Positions 52,351-62,418 are shown, numbered from the stretch's first letter. The stretch is DNA of 64,000 nucleotides from Streptomyces sp. BA2 (GCF_009769735.1 NZ_WSRO01000002.1:310001-374000); one strand, 5' to 3'. A program made the numbers and translations. Notes: generated from the sequence alone by a model not told the origin.

Positions 52351-53568
52351 ATGAACGCCCAGCACAGGCTTGCGCGTTCGCCCTCGGCCGCCGGCCTGCT
52401 CCTGGCTCTGATCACCGCCCTGCTCGTCTCGCTGGACCTGGCCTTCCACGAGCACCATCCTGGCATCGTGGTCGCACTCACGGCCGTCCCCGCACTGAGC
52501 TTGGCCGTGCCCGCCAACCGTCCCACCTGTCGGCCTCTCCTCGTCGGGGGCCTCGCTCTGACCGGTGCCGTGGTGAGCGCTGCGGTCGACTGGCGCGACC
52601 GTCCCTTCGTCCTGCTGGCAACGTTTCTGAACATCGCTCTACTGACCCTGATCAGCCATCGCCTCCAGGCCCGCCTGCACCCCACCACGCCCTTCCCGGC
52701 CGCCTCTCCCCCACCACTGCCCGCCCTGGAGCGACCCCCTACGCCGACTGCGCAGACGTACCAGATCGGCGACTACCGACTGGCCCTGCGGAGCGTGCCC
52801 CAGGCGAACCGGACGACCCTCGTGGCCGATCTGTGTGACGCTCGCGAGAGCCCCTACGGCACCCGCATCCTCGTCGCCGACCTGATGGGCAAGGATGACG
52901 CCACCCGGATTGCGGGCGAGCAACTCCTTGAGCGATGGCGGCAACTGGCCACGACGGAACCGAGCCTCGCGGAGATGGCACGCCGCCTCGACGCGGACTT
53001 GGCCCGGGGCACCGACAGGTTCGGCAAGGCCCTCCTCATCACCTTGCACGAGGGGCGAGGGGAACTCGTCTGCTGCGGGCACACACCGCCGCTCCTGCTT
53101 TCCGACTACAGCGACGTACGTGAGCTGAACGTACTCACGCCGCTACCGCCGCTCGGACTGTTCCATCTCGTCCCAGACGGCTGCGCCGTCTACACCACGT
53201 CCTTCACGGTGAGCGCGGCAAAGCGCCTTCTCCTGCACACCGACGGAATCGCAGGCGCGCACAACGCGCAAGGCCAACCGTTTCCTCTCCACGACCGTGC
53301 CCGCGCTCATGAAGGGCGCCCGCCCGCCGCGCTGTTGGACGCTCTCGTGGACGACCTGAAACAGCACGCGGGCGGCGACCTCAGCATTCTCCGAGACGAG
53401 GCACTGCTGCTCCTGCTCCAGGCGGAGAAGCGCGAGTTCCGCCACATCACGACCGCGCTCCACACCCCTCCTGCCTCGAACCACCACACCGAAGCTCCCT
53501 CCGACGTCGATCGTGGAGAGTTGGTCACATCTGCTGATCGGGCCAATCCAGGAGACGTGCGCCAATGA
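52351..53568 (+). CDS. Membrane PP2C/SpoIIE-type serine phosphatase
   Basis: 405 aa. Four N-terminal helices (AGLLLALITALLVSLDLAFH, GIVVALTAVPALSLAVP, LLVGGLALTGAVVSAAVDW, FVLLATFLNIALLTLIS) precede a cytoplasmic PP2C domain. The domain has YQIGDYRLALRSVPQANRTT, ILVADLMGKDDATRIAGEQL, ALLITLHEGRGELVCCGHTP, KRLLLHTDGIAGAHN and the late ILRDEALLLLLQ. The metal Asp of VADLMGKD fits, but the usual D-V-x-G-H-G is altered. The AGGAGGT lies 10 bases before this ATG and seven before an in-frame GTG at 52348. Its 3' end overlaps the convergent PucR gene by 44 bp. Confidence 0.88.
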   Translation: MNAQHRLARSPSAAGLLLALITALLVSLDLAFHEHHPGIVVALTAVPALSLAVPANRPTCRPLLVGGLALTGAVVSAAVDWRDRPFVLLATFLNIALLTLISHRLQARLHPTTPFPAASPPPLPALERPPTPTAQTYQIGDYRLALRSVPQANRTTLVADLCDARESPYGTRILVADLMGKDDATRIAGEQLLERWRQLATTEPSLAEMARRLDADLARGTDRFGKALLITLHEGRGELVCCGHTPPLLLSDYSDVRELNVLTPLPPLGLFHLVPDGCAVYTTSFTVSAAKRLLLHTDGIAGAHNAQGQPFPLHDRARAHEGRPPAALLDALVDDLKQHAGGDLSILRDEALLLLLQAEKREFRHITTALHTPPASNHHTEAPSDVDRGELVTSADRANPGDVRQ

Positions 53569-54583
53569 TCGCGGTCTGCAAGGTGTAGCGGTGGACGGGG
53601 TCGGCGGGGTCGGCTCCGGTGAGCTTGTGGATGCGGTCCAGGCGGTAGGTGAAGGCGCGTACGCTCAGCGCGAGTCGGCGGGCGGCCTCGGCGCTGACGC
53701 AGCCGGAGTCGAAGTAGGCGGCGAGGGTGTCGATGAGGGGCTTGGCGCCGCCGCGAGCTCGCTGAAGTGGCCCCAGGGTGTTGACGACCAGGTCAGCCAT
53801 GGCTTGCCGGTCACGGGTGAGAACCGGATAGACGAGCAAGTCGGCAGCACGCAGGACCGGGTCACTGAGGCTTAGCCGTTCGGCGAGTTCCAGTGCGTTG
53901 AGGGCTTCCTCGTAGGACTGGACGACACCACCGGGGCCTGGTTGGGGGCGACCGATGGCTACCTGGCCGCCCGCAGTGGCTGCGTAGGCGTGCTTGGCGA
54001 AGAAGGCGAGCACTTCGTCCTGGTCGGCAGGAGCAACGCAGACAAGGCGGCCGTCCTTGGTGGTGAGCAGGATGTGGCGGTCGCCGAAACGGCTGACCAA
54101 GGCGCGTTCCACGCTGCGCGGAATCGGGTCACCCTCCTCGTACGCGGCCGCGCCCCGGGCGACTGCCACGGCATGGGCGTAGGAAAGTCGGAGCCCGTAA
54201 CGTTCGGCGCGTTCGGCGAGCTTGCCCATGTCGCTGCGGCCGTACAGCAGGTCGTCGATGAACTCACGGCGAGCTGCCTCCTCCTGGCGTACGGCGGCCC
54301 GCTGGGCCCGCTCGTACCCCTCGGCGAACGCGTCCAGTGCCTGAGCGACCAGCGCCATGACACTGTCCGGCGTGGCGGTGCCAGTGGGCCAGTGTGTCCG
54401 GGCCTCGGCCAGGTGGGAGGCCACCAGGGCTCGCATCCCAAGGCCCGCCTCCGCTGCCTGCTCACCCAGAGAACGCCGGGAGTCAAGTTCATCGCGGGTC
54501 AAGCGACGGCCGGTGGCGGATGCATCGGCGAGCAGGCGCGCGTAGCCGTCCAGATACGTGGCCGGCACGTCGTGGTCAGTCAT
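53525..54583 (-). CDS. PucR/CdaR-family helix-turn-helix regulator
   Basis: 352 aa. The C-terminal HTH_30 (LIDTLAAYFDSGCVSAEAAR, RLALSVRAFTYRLDRIHKLT) is diagnostic. The middle (VAVARGAAAYEEGDPIP, SRFGDRHILLTTKDGRLVCV, VAIGRPQPGPGGVVQSYEEA) is a GGDEF-like CdaR domain. The N-terminal 110 residues are helical. The ATG at 54583 is the first plausible start. Converges on the PP2C phosphatase with a 44-bp overlap. Confidence 0.9.
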   Translation of the reverse strand: MTDHDVPATYLDGYARLLADASATGRRLTRDELDSRRSLGEQAAEAGLGMRALVASHLAEARTHWPTGTATPDSVMALVAQALDAFAEGYERAQRAAVRQEEAARREFIDDLLYGRSDMGKLAERAERYGLRLSYAHAVAVARGAAAYEEGDPIPRSVERALVSRFGDRHILLTTKDGRLVCVAPADQDEVLAFFAKHAYAATAGGQVAIGRPQPGPGGVVQSYEEALNALELAERLSLSDPVLRAADLLVYPVLTRDRQAMADLVVNTLGPLQRARGGAKPLIDTLAAYFDSGCVSAEAARRLALSVRAFTYRLDRIHKLTGADPADPVHRYTLQTAIIGARLLDWPDQQM

Positions 54584-54686
54584 GATCGCCCCCGATGTCT
54601 TGATGCTTTGCTGACGCCTTTCTAGCGCAGCACCAGCGGGGCGTGCGAGCGGGGACTTGTACAACATGACGGTGAGAAAGCACCCC

Positions 54687-57600
54687 TCAGGGGCGATTGG
54701 CGTGCCGGGCCTTCGGGTTGGCGAGTGCGTGGCGCGGGTCGGTGGCTCTGGCGGCCTTGATCTCGGCCCACCGGTTGGCCTGCTCCGGGGTGAGCGTGCC
54801 CCGCAGCTCGGCCAGCTTGAGCAGGTTGGCCTCGGCACCGGTGGTGAGGGTCTGTGCCTCGCCCGTGTAGTGGTCGTCGATCACGGCAGCGAGTTCGGCG
54901 TCGTTCATGACGGGGTCGATGCGGGCGGCGATCTTGTTCATGTTGCGGTAGGAGCCCTGGAGCCGGAAGGGCGGTTCGGTGCGGGTGTCCTCGGACTGGC
55001 CCGCGGATGCGATGTAGGCGGCATTGACCGCGAGGACCGACGCGCGTGCCGTGAGCAGGTGCCTGAGCACGGCGACGACACGTTCCACTTCGGCGGGGGC
55101 GTATGGGTGCGTGAGACCGTCGGCGCGTGCGGTGGGGTCGTTCTCCGCGAGGCGGATCAGGAGGTCAAGGTCGGCGCGGTCACGCCCGGCGAGCGGGGCG
55201 AGGACCGGGTTCGCTGTGAGGGCGTTCTCGACGAAGCTGACGGCGAAGGTGTCCTCCTTGCCCGTGAGGACGTCGCCGAGGTTCCAGATGTCGGCGCGGT
55301 TGGCGAGCATGTCGGGGATGCGGAACCGGGCGCCGGACTCGGTGTAGGGGTTGCCCGCCATGCAGACCGCGAAGCGTTTGCCGCGCAGGTCGTACGTGCG
55401 TGAAGTGCCGTTCCAGACGCCTTCCATGCGGCGCTGGGCATCGCACAAGGAGATGAACTTCTGCAGGAGTTCGGGCGAGGTGTGCTGGATGTCGTCCAGG
55501 TAGAGGAGGACGTTGTTGCCCGCCTCCAGCGCGAAGTTGACCTTCTCGATCTCCTGGCGGGCCGTGGCGTTCGGGGCCTCGGCGGGGTCGAGCGAGGTGA
55601 CGCTGTGGCCGAGCGCCGGACCGTTGACCTTCACCAGGACCATGCCGAGGCGGTCGGCGACGTATTCCATGAGGGTCGTCTTGCCGTAACCGGGCGGGGA
55701 GATGAGCAGCAGCAGGCCGCCCGCCGTGCCGAGCTGCTTGTCGAGGCTGTCGCCGATGAGCGGCAGGTACACCTCGTCGATGAGGCGGTTGCGGACGAAG
55801 GCGGACATGACTTTGGGCCGGTACTCGTCCAGCCGCAGGCGGGTTCGTTCGGCCGCGACGAGCTCGGTGCGCCTGGCCTGGTAGGCGCGGAAGCCGGGGA
55901 GGGTTTCAGCACGGAAGTCGCGTGTGCGGGCGAGGAGTTCGTCGATGCGGACGGTGAGGCGGCGCCCTTCGATGCGCGGGTGGGTGCCGAGGAGTCCGTC
56001 GACGGTTTCGGCGAGTGGGGCCTCGCGATCGTAGCGCTGCAGGCCGGGGCAGAGTTCGACGGCGACCGCCTCGGCGAGGTCGTCGGCGCCCTCGCCGGTG
56101 GCGGTCGCGTAGGAGGACAGCCACGCTTCGACCAGCTGCCGCCGTGCGCCGAGGCCGGAGATGCCCGCCAGGTCGTCCTCGTACGCCGCGCTGTCCACGG
56201 CACGGCGGAATTTGTCCAGGAAGGTGCGGGTGTACGTCGTGGTGACGAACCCGGCTGGGGCGGTGGTGAGTTCCTCGAAGAGGTATGCGGCGGCCGGCCC
56301 GCCGACTCGCTCGGCGAGTTCCGCGCACAGGTCGTCGATGGCGGGCGCGAGGCCGAAGGTGTCACGGGCCCGGGCCAGCGACACCGCGCGCCGCTGCCAG
56401 AGGTCACGCTCCCCCGGCTCCGTTCCGTGCGCCCAGAACAGTTGGGCCGCCGCACGCGCCTCGGGTGCGTGCCGCAGGAGGCCCGCACCGTCGTGGAGAC
56501 GCAGCAGGGCACCGAGGACGAGGTTCGCGTCGTGGTCGTGGACACCGCGCTCGTACCCTTCGTCGTACGAGGCTTCCGCCGCCGCGCGTACGAGCCCCGG
56601 CAGGTCATCGGAGTCCAGGAGCGCCTCGGGGCCGTGCTCGGCCAGGAGCCGGGCGGCGAGGTGTTCGGCGCGGTAGACCTCGGCATTCTCCGACGGCAGG
56701 ACCTGGTCCCAGTAGGCGCGCAGGTCGGTGAAGGACGGGTCGGTGACCGGCGAGCGGTAGTCGGTGCCGGTGAGCGCGAAGGCCATGCCGTCGCCGTCCG
56801 CGGCCGGGACGAGCGTGAGGTCGAGGGGCTGGGTGTTGACCGCGAAGCGGTGGCGGCCCAGGCGGATGGTGTCGCCGCCGTCCGCGTACAGCTCGGTGCG
56901 GTCGCGCAGGGAGCGCGCTGCCTCTTGGCGGGCGGCCTTCAGACGCCCTTCCAGTTCCTCGGCCCGTACCTGGTCATCGAGGTCGCGTAGTTCGTCGATG
57001 GTGCGGCGGACCTTGCCGATCATCGGGTCGGAGGCGAAGTACGTGTTGATCTCGTCGGTGGAGTCGAGTGCGGCCAGGCGGCGCGCGACCGTCTCCAGGA
57101 CACGTGTGGCGGAGGAGGCGAGGCGTTCGGCGTGCCGGGCGCGGGTGTCGGCGAGCGTCTGTTTGCGGGAGGCGAACGCGTCGTACACCTGGGTGCGCTT
57201 GGCGTCGAGGTCGGCGAGGAACTCGTCCGAGTCGGCGAACCGCCCCTCCAGGTTCTCCAGTTGGAGGAGGAGGCGTGCGAGCTGGTCGTCACAGGCCTCG
57301 GGAGTCGTGGCAGCGGCGAGGGCGCCGGTGACGGCCTGGCCGAGCAGGGAGAACTCGGCGGCGAACTCGGCCCGTCCCTCGTGCGCGGTCAGTTCGCGGC
57401 GCCGGGCGTCCAGCGTGGCACGGGCCCGGTTGACGCCCGCGAGGACGGCCGCGACGCGCTCCAGGATGCCGGTGCGGACGGTGGCGTCGCCGATGTCGAG
57501 GCCGGCGACGACCTCGGTGACGCTCTGGAGCTGCTCGGCGAGCTCCTGCAGCCGGTGCGCGAGGGGGGCCGCCTCGGCGACCGTGGTGAGTGCGTCGGCG

Positions 57601-59411
57601 TCTGCGGTCAGTTGCTCGATGTCGACGTGGTGGACGGCGAAGGCGTCCGGGCGCTCCAGGAAGACGACGGCGCGCTGCCCTGCCGATGCGATGTCGGCTG
57701 CCAGGTCGCCGGCCAGCGAGTCGATGCGCTCCCCGTCGGCATACCGCATGTTCTTCAAGGTCAGCAAATGCCCCTGGGCGCGCCGTAGTTCCGTGATCCG
57801 CTCCACCCATTCTGGCGCGTCGCGCGGGGCCTCCCCGCGAATGCGGCGAACGAGCGCGGCGCTGCGTGCGGCCGAGTCGGCGAGCGCGTCCGTGGCCTGC
57901 CGGGTCAGGGCCAGCACGGTTGCGAACTCCGCGACCACCTGCTCGGCTGTCTCGCGCACGGCGTTCAGCGGCTCCCCCAGGTCCCCCGTCTCGGCGTCGC
58001 CGAGCCAGTGGTAGGAGTCGGCGGCCCGTACGCAGGCCGCGGCGAGCGCCTCGTACACCTCGGAGGTGGGTGTGGTCTCGGTGACGGACCGAGCGATGGA
58101 GAGGCAGTCGGAGACGCCCCGTACGAGGTCCGCGTTGCCGATGCGCGCCAGCGGGCCCTCCCCCGCCGGGCGGGCGGCGGCATAGGTGTCCGAGACGTAC
58201 GGGGACTGCCACAGCCGCAGCGAGTGGACGCGTGCCGGCTCTGTGGAGTCGGCACGCAGCACGGCCAGCAGGCCGTCGTCGAGGAGCGCGTACCCGTGGC
58301 AGGACAGCGGCGTGGCGATTTCCTTGCGGATCATGTTGTACGGCAAGAGCACCGTGCGCCCCTGCACGCGCGCGTGGAAAGCGAAGAGGACGTCCTCACC
58401 GTTGGGCGAGCGCACCGCGCGCTCGAACTCCAGGCCTTCGCTGTCCAGGGCGTCGAAGGTTTTGTACGTCCCCGTGGCCAGGTAGTAGCCCCCGGGGAAC
58501 ACGATGCCCTGGTCATCGGGCAGGCGGCGGCATGCCTGCCCGATGCCGTCCAGCCGTATGACGTGCCGGGTGAGGGTGTTGAAGACGAGGTGGCGCCAGG
58601 CACCCTCCTTGTAGGGACGCACACGCAGCAGGATGAGCGTGCCCGCGCGCGCGTGGGCCACGTCCGCGTCGGCGAGGGACTGCAGCGGTTCCTCAACCGG
58701 CTCCTCGTAGACCCCCTCCCCTGTCCCGGTGTCGTTCTCGACCTTGACGGTCAGGGTGCCGCCGACCGTCCCGACGAAGATCTCGCCGCCGATGGAGATG
58801 TGCGGGTGACGGCCCAGGACGTGGTCCTCGCGGGTCGCCTCGGTCCAGGTGAAGTCGTGCGAGGGCGGGAAGGCGTGGTCGCGCTCGCCGCGCGCGTCCA
58901 GGAACTCGACCCGCCCGCCGGCGGCGAGCGCCCAGCGAAGGACCCGTATGTCCTCGGTCTTCTCGCCGGTCCTGAAGACAGCGAGGATCTTGCCGTCTAC
59001 ATGCCGGAGCTGGAGGAGCCTTGCGTCGCGGTAGTAGCGGAAGAGCGCGGCGAATTCGCGGACGAAGTCCGGGTCGTCCAGAAGTCCGGGTACGGCGTCG
59101 TCGGGCAGGCGGTTCAGGTCACGGTCGTGCAGCGCGAGGACGTCACCGACGGCAGTCTCCGACGTCTGGCCGGCGTGGACGTGGTAGCCGAGGAGCAGGG
59201 TGTCGCCGACGGCGATGACGTCGCGCGGTACACACGGCTGCTCGGTGCGGAAGCTTTCGGTGCCGGTGAGCGTGAGCTCGGTGGAGCCGAAGGCGGCCAC
59301 GCGCCGGTCGTTGAGGGCGGTGGCGCGATCGGCTAGCTGCCGGGCCTGCGCCGCCAGACGGTCGCGCAGCACCTCGTACGTTCCCGCGTCCAGACCGGTC
59401 CCGCTCTCCAT
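54687..59411 (-). CDS. Large AAA ATPase with DUF3686-type N-terminal region
   Basis: 1574 aa. The N-terminal 450 residues (GDTLLLGYHVHAGQTSETAV, FVREFAALFRYYRDARLLQL, GGEIFVGTVGGTLTVKVEND) match the DUF3686-containing proteins annotated as DNA repair ATPases. Residues about 480-830 are long helices with coiled-coil character. The AAA domain is near the C-terminus: Walker A LLLLISPPGYGKTTLMEYVA (about residue 1240), Walker B NVLLYLDDIQHTSPELLQKF, then RFAVCMAGNPYTESGARFRI and PDMLANRADIWNLGD. It is third in the OB-fold, flotillin, ATPase series. The family is linked to flotillin and PspA-type membrane-stress loci. The ATG at 59411 follows GGAAGGGAAG. Confidence 0.9.
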   Translation of the reverse strand: MESGTGLDAGTYEVLRDRLAAQARQLADRATALNDRRVAAFGSTELTLTGTESFRTEQPCVPRDVIAVGDTLLLGYHVHAGQTSETAVGDVLALHDRDLNRLPDDAVPGLLDDPDFVREFAALFRYYRDARLLQLRHVDGKILAVFRTGEKTEDIRVLRWALAAGGRVEFLDARGERDHAFPPSHDFTWTEATREDHVLGRHPHISIGGEIFVGTVGGTLTVKVENDTGTGEGVYEEPVEEPLQSLADADVAHARAGTLILLRVRPYKEGAWRHLVFNTLTRHVIRLDGIGQACRRLPDDQGIVFPGGYYLATGTYKTFDALDSEGLEFERAVRSPNGEDVLFAFHARVQGRTVLLPYNMIRKEIATPLSCHGYALLDDGLLAVLRADSTEPARVHSLRLWQSPYVSDTYAAARPAGEGPLARIGNADLVRGVSDCLSIARSVTETTPTSEVYEALAAACVRAADSYHWLGDAETGDLGEPLNAVRETAEQVVAEFATVLALTRQATDALADSAARSAALVRRIRGEAPRDAPEWVERITELRRAQGHLLTLKNMRYADGERIDSLAGDLAADIASAGQRAVVFLERPDAFAVHHVDIEQLTADADALTTVAEAAPLAHRLQELAEQLQSVTEVVAGLDIGDATVRTGILERVAAVLAGVNRARATLDARRRELTAHEGRAEFAAEFSLLGQAVTGALAAATTPEACDDQLARLLLQLENLEGRFADSDEFLADLDAKRTQVYDAFASRKQTLADTRARHAERLASSATRVLETVARRLAALDSTDEINTYFASDPMIGKVRRTIDELRDLDDQVRAEELEGRLKAARQEAARSLRDRTELYADGGDTIRLGRHRFAVNTQPLDLTLVPAADGDGMAFALTGTDYRSPVTDPSFTDLRAYWDQVLPSENAEVYRAEHLAARLLAEHGPEALLDSDDLPGLVRAAAEASYDEGYERGVHDHDANLVLGALLRLHDGAGLLRHAPEARAAAQLFWAHGTEPGERDLWQRRAVSLARARDTFGLAPAIDDLCAELAERVGGPAAAYLFEELTTAPAGFVTTTYTRTFLDKFRRAVDSAAYEDDLAGISGLGARRQLVEAWLSSYATATGEGADDLAEAVAVELCPGLQRYDREAPLAETVDGLLGTHPRIEGRRLTVRIDELLARTRDFRAETLPGFRAYQARRTELVAAERTRLRLDEYRPKVMSAFVRNRLIDEVYLPLIGDSLDKQLGTAGGLLLLISPPGYGKTTLMEYVADRLGMVLVKVNGPALGHSVTSLDPAEAPNATARQEIEKVNFALEAGNNVLLYLDDIQHTSPELLQKFISLCDAQRRMEGVWNGTSRTYDLRGKRFAVCMAGNPYTESGARFRIPDMLANRADIWNLGDVLTGKEDTFAVSFVENALTANPVLAPLAGRDRADLDLLIRLAENDPTARADGLTHPYAPAEVERVVAVLRHLLTARASVLAVNAAYIASAGQSEDTRTEPPFRLQGSYRNMNKIAARIDPVMNDAELAAVIDDHYTGEAQTLTTGAEANLLKLAELRGTLTPEQANRWAEIKAARATDPRHALANPKARHANRP

Positions 59412-59523
59412 GTCCGGCTTCCCTTCCTGTGTGTTTGTGCGTGCGGCGCCGTCCGGCACGTGCGGGACGGAGGGAGGAGGCCGGGGCCGCTCACCCCCGT
59501 GGAGCGGTCCCGGCCGGTCTCTG

Positions 59524-61533
59524 TCAGCTCTTGGCAGAGCCGTTCAGCCCCAGGTAGCCGTTCAGTTCAGCGATCGGCATGTCGGCAAGGCCCAGCTGGG
59601 CTGCCTTGTCCAGCAGTTCGCGCAGCTGCCCGGCCTGTGCGCCACCGCCCTTCATGAGCTTCATCAGGAGTGCGGAGACAGTGAGGTTCTGTACGCCGGA
59701 CGTGGACACGGAGCCGAGCAGCCGGGACAGGTCGTCCGTGAAACTCGCGGTGCCGTCCAGCCACGGTCCGGCCAAGGCCTGGGCCGTCTCGGAGTTCTGC
59801 ATGAATCCGTCGACGCTCTTGCCGAGCGAGATCGAAGACATCAGGCGGTCGAAGAAGACCGACTCGCCGCCGACGATGCTGATGTCGGCGTTCTCCAGGC
59901 CGGTGGCCAGGACCGTCGCCTGCGCTTCTGCGACCTGCCGCTGCACCTCGATGCCCGCCAGGCGGATGTCCTTCTCCGCCTCCAGGCGGAGCCGGTACTC
60001 CTCGTGGGTGCGGGACGCCTCGTCGAGGGCCGCCATCGCCGCGGCCTTCTCGGTCAGCCCCGCGGCCTCGGCCTTCAGCTTGGCCTCCACGCCCTCGGCC
60101 TCCGCGCGCATCCGGGCCTCGGTCGCCTCGGCCTCCGCCCGGCCCTCCTTCTCGCGGACCTGCACGGCCGCGAGTCCCTCCGCGGCGCACTCGGCCTGTA
60201 CGCCTTCGGCGATCCGCAGCTTGGCCTGCGCGTCCAGATCGGAAGCCTTCAGCCGGGCCTCGGCCAAGGTGATCTCCTCGGCCGCACGGTGGGTCGCGGC
60301 CTGCTCGGCGGCCTCCGCCGCCTTGATGCTCTTGACCAGGCCTTCCTGCGCCTCCGCCTCGGCGGCAATGATCACGGCCTGCCGCCCGCGCTCCGCCTCC
60401 TCCACGGCACGCAGCTTCTTGATGGATTCCTCCTGCTCGGCGACCGTGCGGTCCACGGCCACCCGCTCGCGGACCACCTCGGCGATCTCGCGCTTCTCCG
60501 CCTCGACCTCCTTCTCGGCGGCGATACGGGTCAGCTCCGTCTCGCGTTCCCGGGCGATGACTTCGAGCAGGCGGTCCTTCTCGATGCGCTCGTTCTCGAT
60601 GGCGATGACCCGCTCGCGGTTCTTCTGCGCGACGGCGACCTCACGGGCCTGGTTCTCCCGCTGCACGCCGAGCTTCTCCTCGGTGAGGAGGAACGCGCCT
60701 TGCGAGCGCAGACGCTCCTCTTCCACCACTCGCGCCGTCTCGGCCTCCTCACGAGCCCGCACGGTGTCGACCTCACGCTTCTGCTTGATCTCGGCGTCCG
60801 CCTGCCGCCGCTCCAGCTCGAGGATGGCCTCGCGGGCGTCGACGTTCTGCCGGGTGATCTCCTTCTCCTCGTGCCGCGTGAACTCATTGGTGCGCACGTG
60901 CTCCACGGCCGTCAGCTCGGTGATCTTCCGGATGCCCTGCGCGTCCAGGATGTTGGACGGATCCAGCTGGTTCAGCGGCGTCTGCTCCAGGTAGTCGATC
61001 GCCGCGTCCTCCAGGCTGTAGCCGTTCAGATCGGTGCCGATGACCTGGATGATGCGGTCGCGAAGCTCGTCACGCTTGGTGTAGAGGTCCGCGAAGTCCA
61101 TCTGCTTGCCGACCGTCTTGAGCGCCTCGGAGAACTTCGCGTTGAACAGCTCCTGCAGTGTGTTCTGGTCGCTCGCTCGCGCCGTGCCGATCGCCTGCGC
61201 GACGCGGATGACGTCCTCGACGGTCTTGTTGACCCGCACGAAGAACGAGATGCGGATGTCGGCACGGATGTTGTCCCGGCAGATCAGGCCGTCACGGCCG
61301 GTGCGCATGATGTCGATGGTCTTCACCGAGATGTCCATGACCTCGGCCTTGTGCAGCACAGGCAGGACGACCTGCCCGGTGAAGGTCACATCGACCTTCC
61401 GCATCTTGGAGACGATCAGCGCCTTGCCCTGCTCCACCTTGCGGAACAAGCGGGTGACCGTGAGCAACAGGACGATGACGATGAGCAGGACAGCGGCGAC
61501 GGACACGCCAATGCCCAGAGTGATGGCATCCAT
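59524..61533 (-). CDS. YqiK-like flotillin (SPFH) protein
   Basis: 669 aa. One N-terminal helix (GVSVAAVLLIVIVLLLTVTR) and an SPFH domain to about residue 210 (KVEQGKALIVSKMRKVDVTF, VMDISVKTIDIMRTGRDGLI, NIRADIRISFFVRVNKTVED, LQELFNAKFSEALKTVGKQM). A very long Glu/Ala/Arg coiled coil follows (residues 230-530). The C-terminal part (GGESVFFDRLMSSISLGKSV, then LSRLLGSV) is that of flotillins. These organise membrane microdomains as oligomeric cages. It lies between a YqiJ-like gene (84 nt upstream) and the ATPase (112 nt downstream), all on one strand. Confidence 0.93.
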   Translation of the reverse strand: MDAITLGIGVSVAAVLLIVIVLLLTVTRLFRKVEQGKALIVSKMRKVDVTFTGQVVLPVLHKAEVMDISVKTIDIMRTGRDGLICRDNIRADIRISFFVRVNKTVEDVIRVAQAIGTARASDQNTLQELFNAKFSEALKTVGKQMDFADLYTKRDELRDRIIQVIGTDLNGYSLEDAAIDYLEQTPLNQLDPSNILDAQGIRKITELTAVEHVRTNEFTRHEEKEITRQNVDAREAILELERRQADAEIKQKREVDTVRAREEAETARVVEEERLRSQGAFLLTEEKLGVQRENQAREVAVAQKNRERVIAIENERIEKDRLLEVIARERETELTRIAAEKEVEAEKREIAEVVRERVAVDRTVAEQEESIKKLRAVEEAERGRQAVIIAAEAEAQEGLVKSIKAAEAAEQAATHRAAEEITLAEARLKASDLDAQAKLRIAEGVQAECAAEGLAAVQVREKEGRAEAEATEARMRAEAEGVEAKLKAEAAGLTEKAAAMAALDEASRTHEEYRLRLEAEKDIRLAGIEVQRQVAEAQATVLATGLENADISIVGGESVFFDRLMSSISLGKSVDGFMQNSETAQALAGPWLDGTASFTDDLSRLLGSVSTSGVQNLTVSALLMKLMKGGGAQAGQLRELLDKAAQLGLADMPIAELNGYLGLNGSAKS

Positions 61534-61617
61534 GGTGAAGTCCTCAAGGTTCCTGGGCGTCGATGCCCAGTGAGCGAGTGGAGCGAGCGGGGCGGCAGAC
61601 GCGTTCAGGCCGGGCGA

Positions 61618-62250
61618 TCAGCCGTGGTCGGCGCGCGGGTGGCCGGGGTCCAACGACGCCGCGTAGGGCGCGACCCAGAAGAACTCGCCGGCATCGTCGT
61701 ACGCGTACAGCAGCGCACTGTTGCCGGCGGTCAGCGCGCCCTCACGGGCCTGCGGGTTCTGCCTGACCTGCACGAGGGCGACGGCGCCGTCCCTGGCAGC
61801 GACCTCCGCCTGGCCGAAGCCCGCGTCCACCCGCCCCGTGCGGATGGTGCAGAGCGACCCGATGAAGTCCTGCCGGGACGGCCCGGGTTCATCGGGGAAG
61901 AGCTTCGCCAAGGGGCGTACGAGAGCGCGTGCGGCCCCCCAGGCCACCGGTACGGAGACGAGGAGCAGCACGAGGCCGGCCGCCGCGTGGGCGAGCCCGG
62001 TCAGACCGGCCCTGCTGATGAGCACGGACCCGGCAAGGGTGCTGAACCACGCCACCACGACCGCCATCGAGGCCGCCACGGTGACCGGCACGCCGCCCAG
62101 CCCCGCCACGTCGAGGTCCACGTCCGAGTCGAAGCTGTCCGCTTCGGTCCCGCCGAGCATGACCAGAAGCCAGAAGCCGAGGACGACGACCAGGGCGGAG
62201 CTGAAGATGATGGCCGGAAAACCTGTGGCTGCCTCTGGAAACTCCGGCAT
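61618..62250 (-). CDS. YqiJ-like OB-fold membrane protein
   Basis: 210 aa. Three hydrophobic helices (AIIFSSALVVVLGFWLLVML, VTVAASMAVVVAWFSTLAGS, HAAAGLVLLLVSVPVAWGAA) precede a C-terminal OB-fold (RQDFIGSLCTIRTGRVDAGF, GQAEVAARDGAVALVQVRQN, SALLYAYDDAGEFFWVAPY). This matches the YqiJ/NfeD-like partner of YqiK-type flotillins. Such partners bind or stabilise the SPFH cage. It leads the minus-strand operon and faces the NfeD gene. Confidence 0.85.
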   Translation of the reverse strand: MPEFPEAATGFPAIIFSSALVVVLGFWLLVMLGGTEADSFDSDVDLDVAGLGGVPVTVAASMAVVVAWFSTLAGSVLISRAGLTGLAHAAAGLVLLLVSVPVAWGAARALVRPLAKLFPDEPGPSRQDFIGSLCTIRTGRVDAGFGQAEVAARDGAVALVQVRQNPQAREGALTAGNSALLYAYDDAGEFFWVAPYAASLDPGHPRADHG

Positions 62251-62287
62251 CCGTTCCCCTTCAAGCTTCCGCAGCTCCGACCCCGGC

Positions 62288-62311
62288 CCGGATTACATTT
62301 CCGTAATCCGG
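62288..62311. promoter_or_regulatory. Palindrome 1 in the SPFH intergenic region
   Basis: CCGGATTAC, ATTTCC, GTAATCCGG: perfect 9-bp arms, 38 nt from the YqiJ-like start. Imperfect GC pairing extends it outward. Operator or 5'-leader hairpin. Confidence 0.6.
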
Positions 62312-62373
62312 CATCGGGGCCAGGCCCCCGTCCCTGCCAGCCCCATACTCACCTGCTGGCCCCTCGCAGTTCA

Positions 62374-62390
62374 TTGCCGTGTTCAGGCAA
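62374..62390. promoter_or_regulatory. Palindrome 2 in the SPFH intergenic region
   Basis: TTGCC, seven bases, GGCAA: 5-bp arms next to the AT-rich patch. Weak on its own. Confidence 0.3.
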
Positions 62391-62418
62391 TCTTTACGCG
62401 CTCTTAATGCCGGGCGGT

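Noticed and set aside
55482..56990. Long plus-strand frames opposite the AAA ATPase
   Set aside because: They are shadows of the 1574-aa gene, whose motifs and codon bias are clear.
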